This document shows positions 11,555 to 22,194 of a stretch of 64,000 nt of DNA, piece by piece. The notes below the pieces were generated by a model that saw nothing but the letters and a program-made list of their open reading frames with translations, did no database searches and was not told where the DNA came from. Location of the stretch: assembly GCA_036426205.1 (NCBI GenBank), contig CM071568.1, positions 226,919,967 to 226,983,966 on the forward strand, read 5' to 3'. The stretch's first letter is position 1. Each line of letters begins with the position of its first letter. Both the position numbers and the translations under genes were made by a program. This DNA comes from Ascaphus truei (taxonomy: Eukaryota > Chordata > Amphibia > Anura > Ascaphidae).

Positions 11555-11583
11555 TTACATACATAAATGATATTTGTATAGAT

Positions 11584-11736
11584 GTGAGATTTCTGCAGCC
11601 AGACTAATGGCCCATCGGATTAACACATAGGGGGGTCCATGCAGTCCCATTCAAACTGAATGGGACTGCAGGGACCTCTGCTGTGTTAGTTTGGACATTA
11701 ATTAGTTTGGCCATTAGTTTGGCTGCAGAATCTCAC
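11584..11736. mobile_element. short palindromic MITE
   Basis: The arms GTGAGATTTCTGCAGCCA (left) and the reverse complement of TTGGCTGCAGAATCTCAC (right) pair. The interior has a second hairpin, CAGTCCCATTC / GAATGGGACTG. The left arm holds CTAATGGCCCATCGGATTAA, also found in the palindrome at 50138-50431, so the two belong to one family. Confidence 0.7.
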
Positions 11737-11770
11737 AGAAATGTTGAGGCATTTACTATGAGATGCCTTA

Positions 11771-12181
11771 GGCTTTGTCCATAGAAGGGCAGCCCGCGCT
11801 CCTCCGTGCTGACGCTGAGGCTCACCTGCTCAATCAGGAGCAATTTCATGGACTAGCAGGTGGGCGCCAGCGTGCGCGATCGGAAGGCGGAGCTATGACG
11901 TCACGGGGTCAACAGGGGTCGAAGCGCCAACGTCACGGCGCCGGCATCACGGCGCCAACGTCAACGTCACGCTACTTCACCCTGATTGGATGTTGGCAGC
12001 AACGTGACGTCCTCAGCGCAGTCTGAAAACATTTCTCCTGTCGGGTGAAAATCCCTGTGCTTCAGCACGCCTGCGGACGCTCGCTGAAGCCCCCTCTCAA
12101 GACATCCTCATTGAGGATGACGGGGCTCATCGCGGAGCGTCCGCACTGCTCAGCGCTGTCCGTCCTTCTATGTACTCAGCC
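11771..12181. mobile_element. Harbinger-like MITE, TTA duplication
   Basis: Ends GGCTTTGTCCATAGAAGG and, on the other strand, GGCTGAGTACATAGAAGG, flanked by TTA at 11768-11770 and 12182-12184. The 411-bp interior is CpG-rich (repeated ACGTCA and GGCGCC). A 3-bp TTA duplication fits the PIF/Harbinger preference, but no transposase is present to prove the superfamily. Confidence 0.65.
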
Positions 12182-12184
12182 TTA

Positions 12185-13062
12185 GTTTTTACCCAGGCAA
12201 GTGATCGGATACTGGTGGCTGCATCTGTACTGTATAGGGCACGCACGTTTCGTTCACTGTCTGGTGATATTTCACTGAATGCTTACTAATTTGGGCTACA
12301 TTATTTGCCCTTCGAAACTTGCAAAAACTTTTTGCATGGGAATCAAATTTGGCAGGAAAAAGGCTTAAAAGGTAGCAAATACATTTTGGACAATTGCACT
12401 GTGAATCTTTGAGCTAGGATTTGGGTTGTGAAATAATCGTTACTTGTCATACTTAATCAGCAATGTACCGTATTCATTTCATCATAAACTAAAAAGTGCT
12501 GCAGATCTGACAGTTTATTGTAGGCGTAGGGACTTTTCCAAGGAAAGGAAAGTAACTTGTTTGATGGATTCTGTCTGCTGGTCTTACAGGAAATCAGCTG
12601 GCGGATGAAGAAAGAAGATGCAAGAAGATATGACTTCTTTCCTTTAGTGGAAATTTGTTTTGGCACTATCTCTGCACTATCGCAACTGGACTAACGCGGC
12701 TATTTCTACTTATTTCATTTTTGGCATGAAAGCGTTTAAGCGTGACTAGAATACATCTCATGAAAGATAATGAAGTGCAGAGATCCGAAGAGATTTAAAA
12801 ATCAAACTCAGGTAGTTAACTCCATCCTAAACTGTTCTATTTAAATCTTTATTTATAGCAGACATTTAAATGCCAATTTAGCACATGGTAAATTGCAGTG
12901 CGAGCACTAGAGATGCTCACGTGACCTAGCGTTTTGGTTTTGCTTTTGCCTCTAAATATGTTTTTCTGGTTTTGCCTAAAGATAGTTTGTTTCTGATTAT
13001 GACAGAATATGTGAATTTGATTCTTTTACAGTATACAGTATTTATACAAATTCTTTTATATA
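12185..13062. other. intron, no gene seen
   Basis: AT-rich sequence with scattered short ORFs only. I see no collagen exon, RNA gene or clear repeat boundary. Confidence 0.5.
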
Positions 13063-13204
13063 CAGGGCCATCTTAACAACATTAGGAGCCCCCGGGCAAA
13101 GCAGTGCACGGGGCCCTGCCTACACTGTCACTCCCAGCCTCTCACGCACTCACTAGCAGCATTAGGCACCGGAAGTGCTGCACTGCTAGGCTGCGAGCGG
13201 TTGT

Positions 13205-13300
13205 GACGCGAGCCGGGGTGCCGGGCGGGGGGAGAGTGAGCGGAGCCGGGCGGGGGGAGAGCGAGCGGAGCCGTGGGGCCGGGCGGGGGGAGAGCGAGTA
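13205..13300. repeat. GC-rich minisatellite in the hAT-like element
   Basis: Imperfect units built on GAGCGGAGCCGGGCGGGGGG are repeated about three times. A related piece (AGAGCGAGCCGGGGGGGG) follows the nested insertion at 14490, so the array was split by that insertion. Confidence 0.7.
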
Positions 13301-13935
13301 GGGTTGCCAGGTGGCTTGTCCAAAAAAAAATGTCTTGGGAGGGAGCGCCCTTCCGAGGATTGTTTTATTTATAAATAACTGACCTGCAGTCATACTGTAC
13401 ATGGCGAGCAATACTGATCTTAATGCTCCTCACACAAATTCCAAGATTGTTGCACCCCCTCCTCATCCTCTCTTCCCCCTTGTCCTCTCACCCCTCCCTT
13501 CATCCTCTCTCATCCCCCCATCCCCCTCCCTTCATCCTCTGTTACCCCCCATCCCTTCATCCTCTCACCCCCACCCCCTCCCTGTCATTATCAGTACAGT
13601 CGCTTTCAAATTTAGACTTCAAAATCCAGCTTTAAATTGCATATTAAATAATGCCATTGAATAAGTAACTGCTCTGCCTTCTTGGGGATGATCTGTAAGT
13701 AAGAGTGCTGCAGAGATTGCAATGCTGCTGTGATGAGAGCTGAGTTATGGAGCCTTTCTGAGAATTTACAATGATGGTTATTTTTAATAGATCTTGAAAA
13801 TGGGAAGACTGTTAGTACAGTATAGTAAAAGAAAAGTGAGGGTGATTGAGCAATTAAACAAAGTTGGCAGTACTGTACTCTATGTCAACACACACACACA
13901 CACACGCGCACACACACCCACACACACACACACAT

Positions 13936-13982
<47 letters not shown>

Positions 13983-14032
13983 ACACACACACACACACAC
14001 ACACCACACACACCACACACACCACACACACA

Positions 14033-14068
<36 letters not shown>

Positions 14069-14487
14069 CCACTGAGCCACGACACCTATACAGCGCAGGA
14101 CACACGGAGACAGAAAGACACACACACTGGACACACACATACACTTCACACACAGATACAGACACAACAGATAGACAGCACACAACACATATACAGACAC
14201 ACACATATACAGACAGGACACATATAAGACAGGCTACAACTGAGCAACACACACACAGGCAGGAACTGAGCCACACACCACACATCCTCACCCTCTTGAC
14301 TGCATGTTTTCCTCCGCTCTTTGGCCCCCCACCCCCAGGCTCCTGCCACCTCCCTTGGCTGAATATAACAGCAGCAACCAATCAGAAGTGCCCAGCCCCC
14401 TAGCAGCAGAGCCCTGCTCTATCCCATGTCCCGTATTATCTCTCATATCTTACGGCAGGGGAACCAAATACGGACACCTGGCAACCC
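13301..14487. mobile_element. nested DNA element with GGGTTGCCAGGTG-type ends
   Basis: The left end is GGGTTGCCAGGTGGC and the right end, reverse-complemented, is GGGTTGCCAGGTGTCCG. Each is flanked by TA (13299-13300 and 14488-14489), as for a TA-targeting transposon. It carries the CA microsatellite (13888-14066) and CA-rich derivatives to about 14280. No transposase is recognisable. Confidence 0.65.
13888..14066. repeat. (CA)n microsatellite
   Basis: About 180 bp of CA repeats with interruptions such as CGCG, CCC and ATC. The long Thr-His or Cys-Val frames across it are artefacts of the dinucleotide. Confidence 0.98.
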
Positions 14488-14933
14488 TAAGAGCGAGCCG
14501 GGGGGGGGGCCGGGGGGGGGTGAGAGCGAGCTTAGCCGTGGGGCGGGCGGGGAGAGCAGAGCATGGTGGGCACGCATGGGCCAGGCGCGTGGGGCCCCCT
14601 ATGCTGTGGGGCCCCCGGCAACTGCCGAGCGTGCCCATACAGTACGTTAAGACGGCCCTGTATATATATATACGACAAGTGACACACATAGTAAATACTT
14701 CAGTTGCTAATCTGCTTATGAGTAACAGTGGGCATAAAAATGCATATGTTATATAATAAAAATTAAATTATACTATGGCATTTGTAATGCAGTGCTCACC
14801 ACAGACAGGATGGGACAGCAAGGCCGATGTGGGGTAAGATATAAACGCACCCACACATCGCGTAGGGTGCGTCTGGAAAGGAAGATTTCGTTAGCCGGCG
14901 ACTAAGAATTGGACAGAATTAGAGAGTACGGCA

Positions 14934-15650
14934 TAGTCGTGTACTTGCCAAGGTCGGGGTTGTAGGAGCGGACATTGCAGGTATGAAGGTATATAATACT
15001 ATAAGCCATGGTCTGGATGGAGAGTAGAGATTAGTCGTGGTACGATGCCAATGTCGGGGTTAGAGAGGTGCGGAACGTTGCAGGTACTATAAGCCGTCGG
15101 CTGGATTGGAGAGTAGAGATTAGTCGTGGTACGATGCCAATGTCGGGGTGGTTTAGAGGTGCGGAACGTTGAGGTATATAAGCCGTGCGGCCGGGATTGG
15201 AGAGTAGAGATTTAGTCGTGGTACGTGCCAATGTCGGGTGAGAGAGGTGCGGAAAGTATGCAGGTACTATAAGCGTCGGTGGATGGAGAGTAGAGATTAG
15301 CGTGGTACGATGCAATGTCGGGGGTTGTTTTGTTTATTTTAGAGGTTTAGGAGAGGTGCGGAACGTCAGGACTATAAAGCCGTCGAGGAATGGGAGAGTA
15401 GAAGAGAGTAGGTGGGGTTTTAGTAGAGAGGGGTGATAGAGGTGGATTGGAGGTGTAAATGGATTGGAGAGTAGAGAGTAGTTGGGTACGTTGCCGGGGT
15501 CGGGGTTGTTGAGAAGCGGAACGTTGCAGGTACTTATAGTACTTATAGTTACTTATAGCCTTGGTCTGGATTGTAGTCATGGTACGTTGCCGAGGTCGGG
15601 GTTGGAGAGGTGCGGATCGTCGAGGGTAGCCGGGGTCAGGAGTAGAGAAG
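14934..15650. repeat. irregular minisatellite, period about 85 bp
   Basis: Around eight degenerate copies of a unit with TAGTCGTGGTACGATGCCAA, TGTCGGGGTTAGAGAGGTGC, GGAACGTTGCAGGTACTATA and GGATTGGAGAGTAGAGAT. Copies start near 14934, 15032, 15121, 15213, 15298, 15409, 15479 and 15577. They differ by many 1-2 base indels as well as substitutions. Frames across it are shadows. Confidence 0.85.
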
Positions 15651-16077
15651 AGCAGAGTCCAATAGAAAGCCAGGGTCAGGAACGGAGAGCTAGGAACAAC
15701 AAGACAAGACTTCGGAGGCAAGCAGCAGTGAACACTATGAAACATAGGTTTATGCTCAGTCAATGTGCCAGTGGAACAGCTGAGCATATAAAGGGAAGGA
15801 CGGCCAATGAAATGGAAGATAGTGTGGAGGTATTAGCATTCGCTGCTCTGTTGAATGTGGGAAGGCGCCTAGGAGGATTAGGATTTAGGTTTCCCCTAAA
15901 AATCATTAGTATAGTCTGTATCCTACCATGGAATGACAAAAAACAGATAAACCAAGTACTTACACGGCAATGTTTGTTGATCAATTCTGCACCTAATGAT
16001 TTTATATGTGCAGTTAAAAAAACCCACTAACCTACTATTCAATGTAAAGTTAGTTTGCAATTATTTTCTATACATAC
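15651..16077. other. intron, no gene seen
   Basis: Unique-looking sequence between the minisatellite and the next collagen exon. The first 150 bp (GCCAGGGTCAGGAACGGAG) resemble the minisatellite family. Confidence 0.5.
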
Positions 16078-16104
16078 CTTGGTTCCAACTTGGCCTCTGC
16101 CACC
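16078..16104 (-). CDS. COL6A1: collagen VI alpha-1 helix exon, 27 bp
   Basis: Minus-strand GGTGGCAGAGGCCAAGTTGG..., encoding GGRGQVGTK, between acceptor ...TCTTATAG and donor GTATGT. It is phase 0. It is easily missed because it is nine codons in repeat-rich sequence, but its length and place match the nine-residue unit expected between the preceding 45-bp and following 27-bp exons of alpha-1(VI). Confidence 0.85.
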
Positions 16105-16812
16105 CTATAAGATGTACAACAAAGCAACATTAAAATGCATTTGTGATGTTTTCATTCTTCCTATCTCATCAGGGTTGTCGGCATGTATTAGTCTTTACTC
16201 AAACCCTCCGGCGACAGAATGGTCTGCAGTGGAATGCTCTCCAGGCCTCTGAAGGGATTTAGGGTGTGACAGTTGCTCAAGGGCTCACACATATTGTCAG
16301 CCTGAGCTTGGCTGAGCTCAATGATAACTCCTCATGTGTTGTCAACACAAATATATTGAAATCCTTCAGCCATGAGTTCAACCTCCACCCGGCACTGAAG
16401 GGTTCACATGAAGATTAGTAGCAGTATTTGGTACTGGGGACCTCATTGATTCAGTTGTCACAAGCGTCTTTAAATGTGAAGGCCCCAAAATGCACTATCC
16501 TTATCATAGAGATTATCCCAAACGGAACTATCAGGAAAAAATGTTGTTCCCTTTTTCTTAGCCAGGGCAATTTGCAGTTTTAATACTTCACAAAGATTAA
16601 ATAAAATACATTGCGGCAAGTGCTTTAGAGATTTTTCTAAGTATTAATTGTGCACTACAATTTGCAATGCTCTCCCATGTTTACCAATGTATAAAACCAC
16701 TATTGTTATTAAATCTGCTATAGGATCCCATCTCCATAATTCACAAGTCTGCTCATGTTGTCGCATATCTGATGTTTTATCACTGTCATTTGATTAAATG
16801 GAACTGCTGTTA
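16105..16812. other. intron, no gene seen
   Basis: No exon, RNA gene or obvious repeat terminus recognised. Ordinary AT-rich intron. Confidence 0.5.
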
Positions 16813-17144
16813 CAGGCACACCCCGGTTTAAGGACACTCACTTTAAGTACACTCGCGAGTAAGTACATATCGCTCAATAGGCAAACGGCAGCTTGCGCAT
16901 GCGCCTGTCAGCATGTCCTGAACAGCAATACCAGCTCCCTACATGTACCGAAGCTGTGCGCAAGCGGGGAGACTATAGAGCCTGTTACAAATGCCTTATT
17001 TACATCAGTTATGCACGTATATGACAATTGCAGTACAGTACATGCATCTATAAGTGGGAAAAAGGGAGTGCTTCACTTTAAGTATATTTTCGTTTTACAT
17101 ACATGCTCCGGTCCCATTGCGTACGTTAATGCAGGGTATGCCTG
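16813..17144. mobile_element. Tc1/mariner-like MITE, 332 bp
   Basis: Ends CAGGCACACCCCGGTTTAAG and, reversed, CAGGCATACCCTGCATTAAC, flanked by TA on both sides (16811-16812 and 17145-17146). Internal CGCGAGTAAGTACAT and GTACGCAATGGGACC are present. There is no transposase; mobilisation in trans is inferred. Confidence 0.7.
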
Positions 17145-17331
17145 TATATTGTTTTCAGATGCTATAGTAAATTACTCACTAAACATACCAAAGGATATAA
17201 TCACCAATACATTTAAGATTAAAATCTTTTATAAAAATATGAAAGATATTGGCCATCAATTCTTTTTACAATTTTTAAGACTGCAGTGCTGATGTAACTG
17301 TAAACTATTTTACAATACTATTATCATTTAC

Positions 17332-17376
17332 CTTGACACCTGCGCGTCCAGGCGGTCCAGAGTCACCCATAAGTCC
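17332..17376 (-). CDS. COL6A1: collagen VI alpha-1 helix exon, 45 bp
   Basis: Minus-strand exon between acceptor ...TTCATGTAG and donor GTAAAT, encoding GLMGDSGPPGRAGVK. Five uninterrupted Gly-X-Y triplets, phase 0. Proline in X/Y positions supports a structural helix segment. Confidence 0.9.
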
Positions 17377-17639
17377 CTACATGAAAAAAGGGATTGATTA
17401 AATGTAAACAGTAATACAGTATTGACAATGTATGCAGAACTGTACATACAATTTGCCCATAGTCACAAGGAGAGCTAACAATTGGGCTTCCCACTTCAAA
17501 TGCACTTTTCTTACTAAGCTACTCCTCAGCTCAGCTCCATCTTGTATTTGAGATAGCAAAATGCTGATTTAAGAGAACAAAACTGACATTGGATGGTTGA
17601 TTTTATGTATAGTATCATCTCCGTGCTATAACGCTTTTC

Positions 17640-18290
17640 ATTGGTCAGCTTGCTGTATTTAGTTAGCTCCAGTGATCATTGTGGCTAACCTCTGACGAAG
17701 TGTCCCACGTGACACGAAACGCGTAGGCGAGACACTGCATGCTGGGCACTAACGTGATGACGCTACAGGTCTAACACTGCTTACACGAGTGCAGGAAATA
17801 CTACAAGTGGATGCCGGTCTGGAACTTCCCCTTAGCACATGCCAACTGCGATCCGGGGAGGGGGATCCTGCCTGGACTACGGGTCTTCTGTTTGAGTTTT
17901 TACCTGCCTGGTGTACCTGGATCCATATGATCCTTATTTTATTGTAAGTTTTGTACTTTTCTTTTAATGCTATTATAAATTGGTATATATTTTGAAAGCT
18001 TAGTGATTCTTTCCCTTTTCTCTGAGCCCCCATCCTTTTGTCTTCATCTCCGTGTAGAACAGGATCAATATTATATTTAATCCTAGGGTAGAGGAGGCTG
18101 CTTCACAGATTTCTGCATCCCAGGTTAGGTATACGCTGTGGTTACCTACTTTGGCCCCTATTGAGTAAGGTTTGATGCAGACATTTGTATTCCTGTGCTT
18201 CTTCTCAAAGACTATTCATCCCACACCTGTATTTCATTCAATGTTTGTGTGTAAATATTGGGCTTTTTTGTTAATTGTTGATGTACTGTA
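17640..18290 (+). mobile_element. Penelope-related non-coding fragment (candidate)
   Basis: The block has the same order as the 3' region of Penelope-like element 1: hammerhead-like motif (17689-17727), then a GC-rich stretch with GTGATGACG and GCGATCCGGGGAGG (compare GTGACATCA and GCGATCCGGCGAGG at 8300-8340), then an AT-rich tail. No RT is present and I could not fix the ends. Confidence 0.5.
17689..17727 (+). ncRNA. hammerhead-like ribozyme motif
   Basis: CTGACGA (17692-17698), an extra A, stem II GTGTC/GACAC with loop CCACGT, GAAA (17716-17719), then CGCGTA. The outer stem I is weak here (only CT with GG, one wobble), so this copy may be inactive. Core and order match the motifs at 8137 and 25741. 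Confidence 0.45.
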
Positions 18291-18335
18291 CTTATACCTG
18301 CAATGGACCTTGAATAAATAAAACAAAAATCATAC

Positions 18336-18389
18336 CTTTGGACCAAAACCCCCTGGTTTGCCAGAAGATCCCCTCCTTCCTTCACTGCC
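18336..18389 (-). CDS. COL6A1: collagen VI alpha-1 helix exon, 54 bp
   Basis: Minus-strand exon between acceptor ...ACATTGCAG and donor GTATGA, encoding GSEGRRGSSGKPGGFGPK, six Gly-X-Y triplets in phase 0. It is separated from the first helix exon (27041-27085) by an 8.65-kb intron that holds the second Penelope-like element. Confidence 0.9.
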
Positions 18390-18891
18390 CTGCAATGTAA
18401 TAACAAAAAATGCATTCAAAACCAACTATCAAAATATATTGACAAACTGGACTAATTAATATGTTACTTTAAAAAAACAAAAACTCCATGTCTTCCAAAA
18501 GAATCAGGCACAAGTGTGCACTTATATATCTAACTGAAACAGGGGAGTCTGTGAGTAATGACTGGTACAGAACAAACTGTTCAGGTTCTCAAATAGAATT
18601 ACAAATTAAAAAGGATGGATTGCGAGTTTAAAGCACACGGTTACCATTTCAAGATAACATATCAGGACAATGATTCATAACTGGGAGTCTGAGACCACAA
18701 CTGAACACTGTGTGACTATTAACCATAATTTAACATTATAATAGTATGTATCTTTAAGGAGAAATCCTATTAAAATGGACTATAAAAAAAAGTTAATTCA
18801 TGTGTTACTGTTTGTTTGTGTGTATTCAGTACCTTTATAATATTTGTGATATTTTTGATATCACTGGATTCCATAACACTAGTTTACATAG

Positions 18892-19640
18892 TTACAAAGT
18901 AGAAAAAACACACGTCCATTAAGGTTAACCTATGTTAAATTTAGACGACAGATACTTTATCCTTTATCCGTACTTACAGTATATTGATCCAGAGGAAGGC
19001 AAATAAAAAAACCCCAGTGACATATCTTCCAAGGATATCTCATAAGGGGAAAAATAAATTCCTTCCTGACTCCAAATATTGGCAATCACATTACTTCTTG
19101 GATCAACATCCTTCACATGTTTACTTATTTTGTATATCCCTGTATACCTTTCCTTTCTAAAAAGATGTCCAACTATCTATTGTATCTATTGTATCTGCCA
19201 TCACAGTCTCCATGGGTAATGAACTCCACATTTTAATTGCCCTTACTTTCCTTTGTTGCTGGTGAGAGCTCCTTTCCTCCAACCTTAAGGGATGGCCTCG
19301 AGTCCTTTTTACTGCCCTTGGGATGAATAATTCTTTTGAAAGCTCCATGTATTGTCTCCAAATATATTTGTATATAGTTATCATATCCCCTCTTAGACAC
19401 CTCTTTTCTAATGTAAACAAATCTAATTTATCTAGCCTCCCCTCCAAAATCAGATTATCTTTATCTTAATCACATTTATTAATTTGGTGGCTCTTCTCTG
19501 CACTCTCTCTAGTTCCATAATGTCTTTCCTATGGACTGAAACTGTACTCCATATTCAAGGTGTGGTCTTATTAATGCGTTATAAAGGGGTATAATTATGT
19601 TTACTTCCCTTCCATCCTTTCCCCGTAATGCAAGATACAA
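18892..19640 (-). mobile_element. CR1-type LINE 3' end
   Basis: The minus strand reads LDKLDLFTLEKRCLRGDMIT, then RTRGHPLRLEERS and IKMWSSLPMETVMA, the usual order at the C-terminus of CR1-family reverse transcriptases. The 3' UTR carries AACCTATGTTAAATTTAGAC and ends in a GTAACTATG-type tail at 18892. The 5' part is gone. The open 96-codon frame is the C-terminal part only. Confidence 0.8.
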
Positions 19641-20158
19641 GGCACATAGACCCAGATCCACAAAAGTCTGTTCACTCAGTGCTCTTAATGGGACATGATC
19701 AAAATCAGTAACGGACATTGTATAGTATGTGCGTCAACATATTTCCTCTCACTCTCCCTCACAGTGGAAACGGTGTGGTGGAATGTTGCAAAATGGTTTT
19801 CATCTGTTGCTTATGTCCCGCTTTCATTATCGCCAGATAATGACCAATATTTACTAGATCCCAAGCTCTCACGAACATGGCCCCCCATTACCTTTTGTGT
19901 CTGTTTGGCGCTGGTTTGTCTTTATATGCTACGGAATGTAAACTTTAGCAGTAGCCAATTGTTCCACAAAGTTGCAATGCACACATATATTTGATCTCCA
20001 TTATAATAATATTGAATGTTTCTGTGATACTTAAAGAAACAAAGTCCAACCATTAAATGGATGCTAGATTAAATCCAATATGCATTACAGGTGCTTGGCA
20101 GATTTCACTCCTAATTATAAGAAAACAAAGCAGCACTTGTCCCTGGCACCCTCTACCA
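19641..20158. other. intron, no gene seen
   Basis: No exon found. A short CCCAGATCCACAAAAGTCTG near 19650 resembles the terminus of the element at 1815 and may be a fragment of it. Confidence 0.45.
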
Positions 20159-20312
20159 CAGGGGTGGCCAACTAAAGTCCTCAAAGGCCACCAACAGGCC
20201 AGATGCCCCTGCTTCAGTATAGGTGGCTAAATCAATGACTTTCATTGACTGAGCCACTGATTAAGCCACCTGACGCAGGGATATCCTTAAAACCAGACCT
20301 GTTGGTGAATTT
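20159..20312. mobile_element. palindromic hAT-type MITE, one end truncated
   Basis: Starts CAGGGGTGGCCAACT, and continues with arms such as GTGGCTAAATCAATGAC folding back on GACTGAGCCACTG and ATATCCTTAAAACC. The expected opposite terminus (a TTGGCCACCCCTG-type end) is missing after TTGGTG near 20312. Confidence 0.65.
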
Positions 20313-21656
20313 CTTTTGTAACCGGCTTGGATTGCTCCTGTAAGCATGTCCCGGCCATTAATCCTCTTTGGTCCTAGGAGGGACTACCTCTTTAAGTGGC
20401 ACAGAGTACAACTACTTTCACTTGGTCTAATACTTTAACTCTTTTGTAAAGTATGCTATATTCTATAAGGAGTTTCTGCCTAATCCTTTAAAGCACAGCT
20501 CGTTTAAATCTAAATAAATGTTTTGGCAAGCAGTGACTTCCAATGTTTGTGTGTTCCTCTGCAGTATGTCGTTCTGTTTATGTAATATATATCATTCTGT
20601 TGCACGCGGTGGAATATGTTGGCGCTTGACAAATAAAAAATAATCACATTAATATTCCATACAATATCTCCCAGTGCCGTAATACACCTTGCAGTGCTTT
20701 CATTTTCTTGCAAAGGAAGGTGTCTCATGGAACAGCACTGCTTAGTTAAAATGGCCCGAAATGTTTGGAGGTAAGACTCTGTTTTCTATTTCCTCTTCTT
20801 TGCCACTGCTGCAGGGAAATATCTGCGACAAAGTGCAGATTCCCCAGGCTCTCCTTATGAACAAAAACAAGAATAAAAACCGGGCGCTTCTTAAACTAAA
20901 AATGAAACAATATCTGGTCTATATAGTGCAAGTGACAGTGATATGTAAATTTTAAATATATATCATATAATATGATAAATGACCTCCACCAATAAAAGTG
21001 AATACAAAAGTGAATACAATAGTGGTGTGAAATACAACAAATAAAAAGCAGCTCTACACCCTTTAAACGGACTGTCCAGGTCCAGGTAGATCTTTGGTAG
21101 GTTGGTAATTTGAGCGGAGCGCTGTAGTGTCTCGTGAACATGAAAGAAAAAAGTATATAATGGTGCAGATAGTATAAACAAATGAAGTCTCAAGGTAACT
21201 CTGCAATGGTGGTACTCACAATTGACAATGTCAATATAAGGCGTATCAGAGACAATTCTCTCTCTGATAGGAGCCCTTTAATGGATTCTCCTCGAGTGGT
21301 TGTTTGATAACGTGTCAGGAAGCTTGTTTGTGGTCAGGGTTTTTACTCCCAAGGTTTGTGAGAAGAAAGAGAGAAACGCACAATAGTACAGTATGGTCTA
21401 AATAATGTATTAGCAGCAATGAATAGAATATGCATAATGCACTACATTTCCAATATGTTTTACGTTCGAGGGAGAGGACAGCTGGTTGTAGAGAGTGCCG
21501 GTATCTCCAGGAGCGGCGGAACACTTCCGACATCGGAACAGGTATGCGTCACGTCCTGTGACGTCTCGGTTGGGGGGAAGAAGCTGCCTGTGTTCCGTCT
21601 CCGTGCCAGCACCTAGCTCCAAGGATCTCCCAGCTCAGTCACCTCCCACAGCAGAT

Positions 21657-21694
21657 CGATTTCTCGCGTTTCGCTGTGGCTTCTTCAGGAATCG
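21657..21694 (-). ncRNA. hammerhead-like motif, broken mirror copy
   Basis: The reversed copy of the 25741 motif. GAAACGCG is followed by AGAAATCG instead of TAGAATCG, so the U of the expected NUH cleavage site is lost. The core CTGAAGA and GAAA remain. Confidence 0.45.
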
Positions 21695-22194
21695 GATTAA
21701 TGAACCCCATGTGTCCCTCCTATATTTATAGTCCATGATCAAATACAGATGGCCCAATCAGGGGGTACAATACAATAATTGCCAATCAGTATGTGTTTTA
21801 TGGCATTTAGCAAGAGGTATATTACAATAACACAATACAATAATAGATATATAAAAATATAAACAGGCTTTATTTGCTAATACAATCAAAAAATCATTAT
21901 AATAGTTACACTCAAATAAATAATTACTTTAATATGGTTTAATCAACTATAGAATAATAGGAATAACAAATAAAGATATATATATATAATAATATAAACG
22001 GCGCAGGAGGAGGTGGAAGTCTGAATAGGTGAGGAGATAAACAAAATTAGTTACACATTTATTACACTAAAATTAACAATTCATTATTTTAAATTGCTAT
22101 ACTAAAATATTCAGAGCACTAAAAAAACACTAAGATGTTAAAAAAGTTAAAGAAGTTAAAAAGTTATATCAAGAAGGCACCAATGTCTATATCA

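Larger units (their letters stand above)
8769..11560 (-). mobile_element. L2-type LINE, minus strand, interrupted
   Basis: The 3' end is at 8769 (GGAGTCCCTGTCCCGAAGAG near 8880, an L2 tail). Moving up, the C-terminal RT part near 9000-9500 reads with stops as SWLPIKSCITYKIIPFTFKA. The 5' part at 11060-11554 is an open frame of 164 codons with the AP-endonuclease signature VLLGDFNYHINDPS and FLSSFGLHQWTVPAPT. About 1.1 kb between them (9610-10735) is unrelated, and the middle of the RT is missing. Together with the plus-strand L2 at 3838 it forms a tail-to-tail pair with the Penelope insertion at the junction. Confidence 0.8.
13063..14660. mobile_element. hAT-like DNA element with a second element nested in it
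   Basis: Inverted ends CAGGGCCATCTTAAC and GTTAAGACGGCCCTG. The adjoining 8-mers TTTATATA and TATATATA differ at one base, so an 8-bp hAT duplication is likely, though in a TA-rich context. The outer element's GC-rich sequence (GGGCCCCC..., GCCGGGCGGGGGGAGAG units) resumes after the nested insertion at 14490. No transposase frame is seen. Confidence 0.65.

Noticed and set aside
13794..14403. Long Thr-His, Cys-Val and similar frames on both strands
   Set aside because: They are translations of the (CA)n microsatellite and CA-rich flank, not genes.
15031..15787. Minus-strand frames of 94 and 146 codons
   Set aside because: They repeat with the minisatellite period and have no domain; artefacts of the tandem array.
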